A stretch of 64,000 bases of DNA, from the NCBI RefSeq assembly GCF_900155475.1, contig NZ_FXAM01000001.1:2033501-2097500 (forward strand). The letters run 5' to 3'. Below are positions 60,565 through 64,000 of this stretch, one piece after another. The stretch comes from Methylomagnum ishizawai (GTDB lineage Bacteria; Pseudomonadota; Gammaproteobacteria; Methylococcales; Methylococcaceae). The notes under the pieces are model-generated. The model did no database searches. It saw only the letters and a program-made list of their open reading frames with translations, and was not told the origin of the DNA. Position 1 is the first letter of the stretch, and the number at the start of each line of letters is the position of its first letter. A program made the translations under genes and the position numbers.

Positions 60565-62799
60565 TCAACCCCGTTGGATCGACGCCGGGCTTGAGGTGTC
60601 CCCGAGGTTGTCCACAAGCGATTCGAGTCCCTCCATGTAATCCAGGAGGATTTTGTCGAGGTCGACACAGGCGAGTATCGACTTCTGGGTTTCCCAGTCC
60701 ATACCGGGGGTGCTGATCAATTCGCGTGCCGAGTTTTCCAGTTGCGTCAACAGGGGACGGCAGGAGGGCGCGGGAGGGGAGGGCTTTTGCTCGATCCGAT
60801 GGATCATGCGGGACAGCGTTTCGGAGAGGGCTTGGTTGAGGGCGTCCTGTCGTTCGAGCAGGGGTTGTGTTTTCGCCCGGAACGAGCTGTCGAGATGGTA
60901 GCGATGGCGGGCCTGCACGACCCGCGCGACGCCGTGCATGGCATCGAGGACCAGATCGATGGCGTAGACCCGGGCGGCGGCTTCCGGCTTTTGGGCACCC
61001 GGCTCGATTTCGGCGTGTTCCAGTAGGCTCGCGGAGCGTTGAAGGTCCGCGTCTATCGACCGCATCAAGGCACCCGCCGACAGCGCTTTGTCGGCGGAGG
61101 CTGTTTCCAGCGATAGGAACTTGCCCAGCGTGCGCAGCGTGGCTACCAGCCGGGCCATCGACATGCGTTCCGAGTGCTGCGGCCAAACCAGGTAATCGAT
61201 CAGGCCGGCCACGACGATGCCGAGCAGGATGCCCAGGACCCTATCCCAGGCGCTTGCCAGATGGGTGACCGGCCCATACCCCGGTAAAACGGCGTTGGCG
61301 AAGGAAAAACCGATCTGGGTGCCGATATAGGCGATGCGGGGGCTGCCCGACCCCACCCAGGCCGCGAGCCAGCACACCGGGGCGATGGCCAGTAGGAATC
61401 CCGCCACCGTGTCCAGCGCGGGCTGGACCGCGATGATGAAGGTATAGGCCAACACACCGCCGAGGATGGCGCCGACGATCCGCAACAACGACATGCGATA
61501 GCTGGCGCCAAGGCTGGATTGCGCCACGATGACGCAGGTCAGCATCGCCGTGCCGATATCCGGCCAATGCAGGGCTTCGATCACCAGCAGGCAAACGAGG
61601 GTGGCCAAGGCGAACTTCATGCCGAAATGGAGCGCGTCGATGTTGTCGATCCAATAGGCCCGGCCCAGCAGGGCGGGCAGTCCCGGTGGCTCGAATTTCG
61701 GTTCCGGCCTGGCGCCGAAGGCGGGCGCTTGCGCCTCCGCGCCGTGCAGGTCGGCCAGGGTTTTCCTGATCCGCGAGGCGGCGTCGTCCAACCGATGCAC
61801 GAAGTGGGCGACCGGCGGGTCGGAAGGCGGTTTCGGCGCGGTGTGTTCGGGAAGCCGGGGAGCTGGTTCCGGGCGCGGCACCTTGGACTCCAGGAAATCC
61901 GCCCGTAATTCCCGGCATAGGGCCGCGTTGTCCAGCAGCCGCGAAAATTCCCGCCCGCCGAACCGGCGGGGGGTTTCCCTACCTTGCACGAGGCGGGTCA
62001 AAGCGGACACGTTGTTGAACCAAGTGTCGATCTCCACGATCAAGTCGGTCCATTCGGGGCGCTTGGCCTTGATTTCGGGGTGGGCGTATTCGGCGTTGCC
62101 CAACAGGTGGAAATGGCGGGAAATGGCACCGGGCCTGGGCCGGTCGCGGAGGGGTGGGTCGCCGTTGGCGGCGTCGGCCTGGCCGGGAGCCACCAAGCGG
62201 TCGAGCATGTGGATGATCGTATCCAAGCGGCCGGACAGGTGCTGTTTGAGTTCGTCCAGCGGGTCTTGGGGCCAGAGGGTGAGATGGGCGACGAGGGCGC
62301 TGCCGAAGGTGAGCATCACCAAGGTGGGAAAGAGCCAAAGCGCGGAATAGATGTTCCTGCCGGGCTGTTCGGCGTTCATCAGCACCACGGCCACGTACAG
62401 CACGGCCATGATGGTGGGGCTCCCGGTCGTCCGGGCATGGAACAGCAGCAAGGTGATGAGGCCGAACGACCAGGGCACCAGGAACCAGGGCTGGTCGCCC
62501 CACAGGGCCAGGCTCAGGATGCTGAGGCCAATCGCGATCAGCACCAGCTTCACCAGCCGCAGGGCGGTCAGCAGGGTCATCGCGTAGTCGGTCATGGCGG
62601 ACCCGAGCATCATCACGAAGGCGAAGCTCAGGGCGATTGTCGGGGGCGGACGCAGGGTGACGCTGACCAGGCTGATGAACATCAGCACCGCGAAGAGCCG
62701 GATCGTGAATATCCGGCGGACCGGTGTCCAGCGGAGTTCCACGCGCAGGAAATCCGCCAGGGACAGGCCATACCAGAGGCTACGCCAGAGGTTCCGCAT
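60565..62799 (-). CDS. FUSC-family (aromatic-acid exporter/YccS-like) membrane protein
   Basis: 744 residues. There are two hydrophobic blocks of about six helices each (near 30-170 and 390-530), the first starting IFTIRLFAVLMFISLVSVTL, the second ALATLVCLLVIEALHWPDIG then TAMLTCVIVAQSSLGASYRM. Each is followed by a cytoplasmic helical region. This is the pattern of AaeB/YccS/FUSC efflux proteins. It partners with a periplasmic adaptor, encoded just upstream on the same strand with 47 bases between. The substrate may be an aromatic acid or similar organic anion; this is a family inference. Confidence 0.85.
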   Translation of the reverse strand: MRNLWRSLWYGLSLADFLRVELRWTPVRRIFTIRLFAVLMFISLVSVTLRPPPTIALSFAFVMMLGSAMTDYAMTLLTALRLVKLVLIAIGLSILSLALWGDQPWFLVPWSFGLITLLLFHARTTGSPTIMAVLYVAVVLMNAEQPGRNIYSALWLFPTLVMLTFGSALVAHLTLWPQDPLDELKQHLSGRLDTIIHMLDRLVAPGQADAANGDPPLRDRPRPGAISRHFHLLGNAEYAHPEIKAKRPEWTDLIVEIDTWFNNVSALTRLVQGRETPRRFGGREFSRLLDNAALCRELRADFLESKVPRPEPAPRLPEHTAPKPPSDPPVAHFVHRLDDAASRIRKTLADLHGAEAQAPAFGARPEPKFEPPGLPALLGRAYWIDNIDALHFGMKFALATLVCLLVIEALHWPDIGTAMLTCVIVAQSSLGASYRMSLLRIVGAILGGVLAYTFIIAVQPALDTVAGFLLAIAPVCWLAAWVGSGSPRIAYIGTQIGFSFANAVLPGYGPVTHLASAWDRVLGILLGIVVAGLIDYLVWPQHSERMSMARLVATLRTLGKFLSLETASADKALSAGALMRSIDADLQRSASLLEHAEIEPGAQKPEAAARVYAIDLVLDAMHGVARVVQARHRYHLDSSFRAKTQPLLERQDALNQALSETLSRMIHRIEQKPSPPAPSCRPLLTQLENSARELISTPGMDWETQKSILACVDLDKILLDYMEGLESLVDNLGDTSSPASIQRG

Positions 62800-62846
62800 C
62801 TAGGGTGCCCCGCCGATGGGGGAAGGGAGTCCGGGGCGGTCGGCCA

Positions 62847-63962
62847 TCAAGGCGGACCGGAGGCCGTGCCGGTGCCCACGACGGTGGTGAAGGCCGTCAT
62901 GCCCATGCGGAACGGGTGGCGGGGGTCGCGGTCGAGCAGTTTGATGCGCACCGGGAAGCGGGAGGCCAGCACCACCCAGTTCAGCGTCCTTTCCACGGTC
63001 GGTAGCGAACCTTGCTCCTTGATGTTGTCGGGATAGTTGGCCCAGCCGATCCCTTGGACCTCGCCCCGGAACCGCTGGCCGGGATACGGCACCAGGAACA
63101 CGTCCACCGCCATCCCCGGTTGGATGTGCTCCAGATAGGTTTCCTTGTAGTTGGCGACCACATACCAATCGCGGTCGTCCACCAGGGCGAACAGCTTCTG
63201 GCCCGGCTGCACGTATTCGCCGACCGCGGTGTTGAGGTTGGTCACGTAGGCGTCGAACGGGGCGCGGACGGCGCAATATTCCACATCCAATTCCGCGCCC
63301 CGGACTTCGGCGCGGGCGGCTTCGATCTTGGCGAACACCTCGCCGAATTGGGCGAGGTTGGCTTCGGCTTGCAGGTGTTCCTTGTGCGCGAAATCCACGC
63401 CCAGGGTCGCCGCGCGTTGCTTGGCGACGGCGTCCCGGAGGGCCGCCGCCGAGGCGTCGCGGGCCGCCGTGGCCTCGTTTACCTTGTTCGCGGTCACGAA
63501 TTCCTGGGCCAGCAGGGGCTTGATCCGGTCCAGATAGCTTTGGTCGAATCCGGCCTTGGCCCGGAGCCGGGCGATTTCCGCTTCGGCGGCCAGGCGTTCT
63601 TGTTCGGTCTGCCGGACCTTGGCGGCGCTGGCTTCGATCAAGGCCCGATCCGATTCGACCGCCTTTTCGGCCAGTTGCAGCTTGGCCCGCGCTTGGTCGA
63701 GTTTGGCCTGGTATGGGCGCGGGTCGATGACATAGAGCAGGTCGCCCTGCTTGACCCGTTGATTGTCGGCGACATGCAATTCGACGATAAGGCCACTGGC
63801 ATGCTGGGGGGCGATGTCCACGATATTGGCCCGCACCATCGCGTCGTTGGTGCGCGGGTGGGCGAGGTTTTCCCGCCACGCCAGGACCCCGGTCAGCACG
63901 GCCCCCAGCACGAACACGGCCTGTAGCCACCGGCCTATCCAAATCCTGGTGTTCTCGTTCAT
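62847..63962 (-). CDS. HlyD/EmrA-type membrane-fusion protein
   Basis: 371 residues. A membrane helix (about 10-28, WLQAVFVLGAVLTGVLAW) is followed by the first lipoyl half (VDIAPQHASGLIVELHVADN), a coiled-coil hairpin (about 75-200) rich in Ala, Glu and Lys, the second lipoyl half (YCAVRAPFDAYVTNLNTAVG) and a beta-barrel domain (DRDWYVVANYKETYLEHIQP). It links the FUSC pump to an outer-membrane channel. Genes of this pair are usually preceded by a small DUF1656 protein or a TolC homologue, which would lie beyond the window edge. Confidence 0.9.
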   Translation of the reverse strand: MNENTRIWIGRWLQAVFVLGAVLTGVLAWRENLAHPRTNDAMVRANIVDIAPQHASGLIVELHVADNQRVKQGDLLYVIDPRPYQAKLDQARAKLQLAEKAVESDRALIEASAAKVRQTEQERLAAEAEIARLRAKAGFDQSYLDRIKPLLAQEFVTANKVNEATAARDASAAALRDAVAKQRAATLGVDFAHKEHLQAEANLAQFGEVFAKIEAARAEVRGAELDVEYCAVRAPFDAYVTNLNTAVGEYVQPGQKLFALVDDRDWYVVANYKETYLEHIQPGMAVDVFLVPYPGQRFRGEVQGIGWANYPDNIKEQGSLPTVERTLNWVVLASRFPVRIKLLDRDPRHPFRMGMTAFTTVVGTGTASGPP

Positions 63963-64000
63963 CGCGCGGTGCCCGTAGGGTTGTTCGAAGCATCACACGG

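Noticed and set aside
1-64000. Search for tRNA and rRNA genes
   Set aside because: No cloverleaf with a GGTTCGA-type T loop and matching stems, and no rRNA signature, was recognised by eye; an RNA gene scan would settle it.

Overview
The window is chromosomal DNA from a high-G+C gammaproteobacterium. Supporting signs are the rluC / rne divergent pair with a long rne leader, the nagZ-hpt-mtiP block, the yciB-yciI-bolA-parvulin block, UbiK, FliL-like, MtfA and pyruvate phosphate dikinase. The flavour is that of a methanotroph of the Methylococcaceae type, but this is inference; no methane-oxidation gene is present.

Layout. 0-3.4 kb is damaged: the end of an RND pump, a broken IS1182-type transposase with a structured 274-bp insert, a gene-free stretch, and comM cut in half next to a 20-bp tandem repeat. 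3.4-8.2 kb holds ubiK, two tandem cyclase-FHA genes (one catalytically degenerate), and the mtiP/hpt/nagZ operon, which would feed hypoxanthine from methylthioinosine into IMP. 8.3-12.6 kb holds a FliL-like gene, an 850-bp IS5-family element placed exactly between two convergent genes, a DUF1244 gene, and a yciB-yciI-bolA-parvulin cluster.

12.8-38.4 kb is the most unusual part. It encodes a complete type I secretion system (TolC, PrtD-like ABC, PrtE-like adaptor) with a small RTX protein as the likely cargo. Interleaved and following are a GT4 glycosyltransferase, two giant multi-domain glycosyltransferases (1325 and 1176 residues), two further GT2-type enzymes, a WbsX/GH99-like protein, a protein with DxDGDG repeats, and four sulfotransferase-like genes carrying five sulfotransferase domains. 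The large proteins share a recurring module of about 100 residues. From about 26 kb, and strongly from 28.9 kb to 38.8 kb, the DNA becomes A+T-rich, suggesting acquired DNA. I read this as a cassette building a sulfated surface or secreted glycan associated with an RTX protein; the coupling is inference.

38.5-43.8 kb has an HU-like protein, a DUF1800-DUF1501 pair, and a TlpA-DUF4266-DUF3570 operon. 44-47.2 kb is an operon of rluC, a HAD phosphatase, a SppA/SohB-type peptidase and a NUDIX hydrolase. 47.2-51.2 kb is rne with a predicted promoter, a leader of about 600 nt and a terminator hairpin. 51.3-52.6 kb is an in-frame fusion of DUF1800 to the tail of DUF1501, the product of an internal deletion in a second copy of that pair. 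52.7-56.2 kb has a WbuC-like cupin, a DUF3298 protein, MtfA and small membrane/secreted proteins, including a 41-residue one. 56.4-60.4 kb has a cytidylate-kinase-like protein, an orphan ATP synthase epsilon subunit and ppdK. The window closes with a FUSC-type exporter and its membrane-fusion partner on the minus strand.
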